Shown here: piece by piece, positions 63,119 through 64,000 of the stretch
How the letters are laid out: every line of letters starts with the position of its first letter
Numbering within the stretch: the stretch's first letter is position 1
DNA from: Roseiarcus sp963765375
GTDB lineage: Bacteria; Pseudomonadota; Alphaproteobacteria; Rhizobiales; Beijerinckiaceae
DNA: 64,000 bases
Direction of reading: 5' to 3'
Assembly: GCA_963765375.1 (NCBI GenBank)
Contig: CAVXVZ010000003.1
Location: forward strand, 186,001-250,000
Program-made: the position numbers and the translations under genes
The notes under the pieces: model-generated
Told to the model about the DNA's origin: nothing
Seen by the model: the letters and a program-made list of their open reading frames with translations, nothing else
Databases searched by the model: none

Positions 63119-64000
63119 TCAGCCGGTTGCGAGTGCGGCAAGGGACGGGGTCCGCCCCTGGGCGAGCTTCAAGATATTGTGGGCGAGGCAGACGAGGCCC
63201 CACTCGTTGGCGACCTTCTCGACGCCGCGCAAGAGAAACTGACGGAAGCCGCGCGCCTGCTTGATCTGTCCGAACACCGGCTCAGGCAGCTGCTTTCTTA
63301 AGCGGTAGGGGCTGGAGTGCCCGCCGGCCTTGATTCTTTCGCGCATGGCGGCGACGCGGGCGCCGCCGCCTTCTCCTTCCCCGGCGTGCTTGGCCCGCCC
63401 CGGCGCGATATAGGCGTCGATCTCGCGTTCCTCCATCGCCGCAAGGTTGGCCTCGGAGCAATAGCCCGCGTCCGCCGACAGTTGCGTCGGCTTCTTGCCC
63501 AGATTGGCTTCGATGGCGTCGGCGATCGGCGCCAATTGATGTTGATCGCTCTGCTTCGCGTCGAGGCCGTGGGCGACGATCACCTGCGCCGTCGCGTCGA
63601 CCGCCGCCTGCGCATTGTAGCCCTGGATGAAGCCGTCCTTGGTTTTCATGATGCGGCTTTCGGGATCGGTGAAGTTCTTCTGCGCTTTGGGGTCGGGCTC
63701 TTCGGATGGCGGGGCGGCGGGCTTGCCCGGTTTCTTGCGGCCCTCGGCTTGTCGCCGCTCCTCGGCCTCGGCCTGCGCTTTGGCCTTGGCCGCCGCGGCC
63801 GCTTTCGCCTCGGCCTCCAATTCGGCCTTCGCCGCCCGGATCTTCTCGGCGCGCTTCTTCTTGTCGGCGACCCATTTGGGCAGCTCCTCGCCGCTCTTGT
63901 CGCGGCCGAAGGCTCTGTCTTCCTCGGCGTCCGCAGCCGCGGCTGCGCTCAGCCACCGCTCGACCTCGGCCTCGAGCTCCGCCGCACGCTTCTCCATCCG
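63119..64000 (-). CDS. IS1182-type transposase, 5' part beyond the window
   Basis: Open at the right edge. The visible residues include a long charged Ala/Lys/Glu linker, then FTDPESRIMKTKDGFIQGYN, AAVDATAQVIVAHGLDA, LSADAGYCSEANLAAMEERE and the C-terminal HRL-type end RKQLPEPVFGQIKQARGFRQ and LVCLAHNILKL. This is the IS1182/IS5-like DDE transposase layout (Asp in ADAGY, Glu in PEPVFG). An internal ATG at 63997 is not the true start. The left end of the element is not identified; a hairpin lies at 63029. Confidence 0.82.
   Translation of the reverse strand, partial: RMEKRAAELEAEVERWLSAAAAADAEEDRAFGRDKSGEELPKWVADKKKRAEKIRAAKAELEAEAKAAAAAKAKAQAEAEERRQAEGRKKPGKPAAPPSEEPDPKAQKNFTDPESRIMKTKDGFIQGYNAQAAVDATAQVIVAHGLDAKQSDQHQLAPIADAIEANLGKKPTQLSADAGYCSEANLAAMEEREIDAYIAPGRAKHAGEGEGGGARVAAMRERIKAGGHSSPYRLRKQLPEPVFGQIKQARGFRQFLLRGVEKVANEWGLVCLAHNILKLAQGRTPSLAALATG

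Overview
The window is GC-rich, densely coded bacterial chromosome. Gene content and style (uvrC, recF, polA, zapE, prmA, zwf, a Tlde1/DUF2778 protein, YjbR, EVE, PEP-CTERM proteins, a Hyphomicrobiales-type group II intron, tRNA-Asn used as an attachment site) suggest an alphaproteobacterium of the Hyphomicrobiales, perhaps near Methylocystaceae/Beijerinckiaceae. That placement is inference from protein style, not from a marker gene.

Layout. 1-8.4 kb: accessory core genes (truncated DUF2778 protein, TPR protein, SDR, MHS-type MFS transporter, lipoprotein, exported protein, EVE and VOC proteins divergent from a MarR regulator with a palindromic operator). 8.5-9.1 kb: a group II intron whose reverse transcriptase ORF is missing. 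9.2-24.6 kb: housekeeping genes (2-hydroxyacid dehydrogenase, recF, YqgE, DsbD-like N-terminal protein, peroxiredoxin, beta-propeller, polA, zapE, PhnD-like protein with a desaturase, zwf, prmA). 24.9-28.5 kb: a PEP-CTERM gene, a vapBC toxin-antitoxin pair with a perfect palindromic operator, and uvrC, whose 3' end is duplicated around the inserted genes. 28.5-30.5 kb: a lipoprotein with a MITE-like insertion at its stop codon, then prs.

30.7-41.3 kb is a nucleoside uptake and salvage operon: BMP-family binding protein, ABC ATPase, two permeases, cytidine deaminase, purine nucleoside phosphorylase, thymidine phosphorylase and a 2-hydroxyacid dehydrogenase, preceded by a RutR-like palindrome. 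It imports nucleosides and splits them to bases and (deoxy)ribose-1-phosphate. The operon is broken between cdd and the phosphorylase by a foreign exported-protein gene, itself split by an IS3-family element with a 3-bp target duplication; a frameshifted second cdd 3' end lies on the far side.

44.1-60.2 kb is an integrated element of about 16 kb bounded by 51-bp direct repeats of the 3' end of tRNA-Asn(GTT). It carries an integrase, AlpA-like regulator, zinc-ribbon protein, RepA-like ATPase (split by an IS5-family element), terminase genes, a tape-measure-like protein, an ADP-ribosyltransferase/metalloprotease fusion with a small coupled partner, and a Phd/Doc-type toxin-antitoxin pair. It has no portal, capsid or tail-tube genes. 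At least eight of its genes show single-base frameshifts while housekeeping genes are intact, so it is a decaying prophage or satellite (or this part of the assembly is poor). A 210-bp array of TGTCTC/GAGACA hexamers sits between the replication and packaging genes.

60.2-64 kb holds remnants (LigD, DUF4145), a glycine-rich PEP-CTERM protein, a papain-like peptidase and the 3' part of an IS1182-type transposase running off the right edge.
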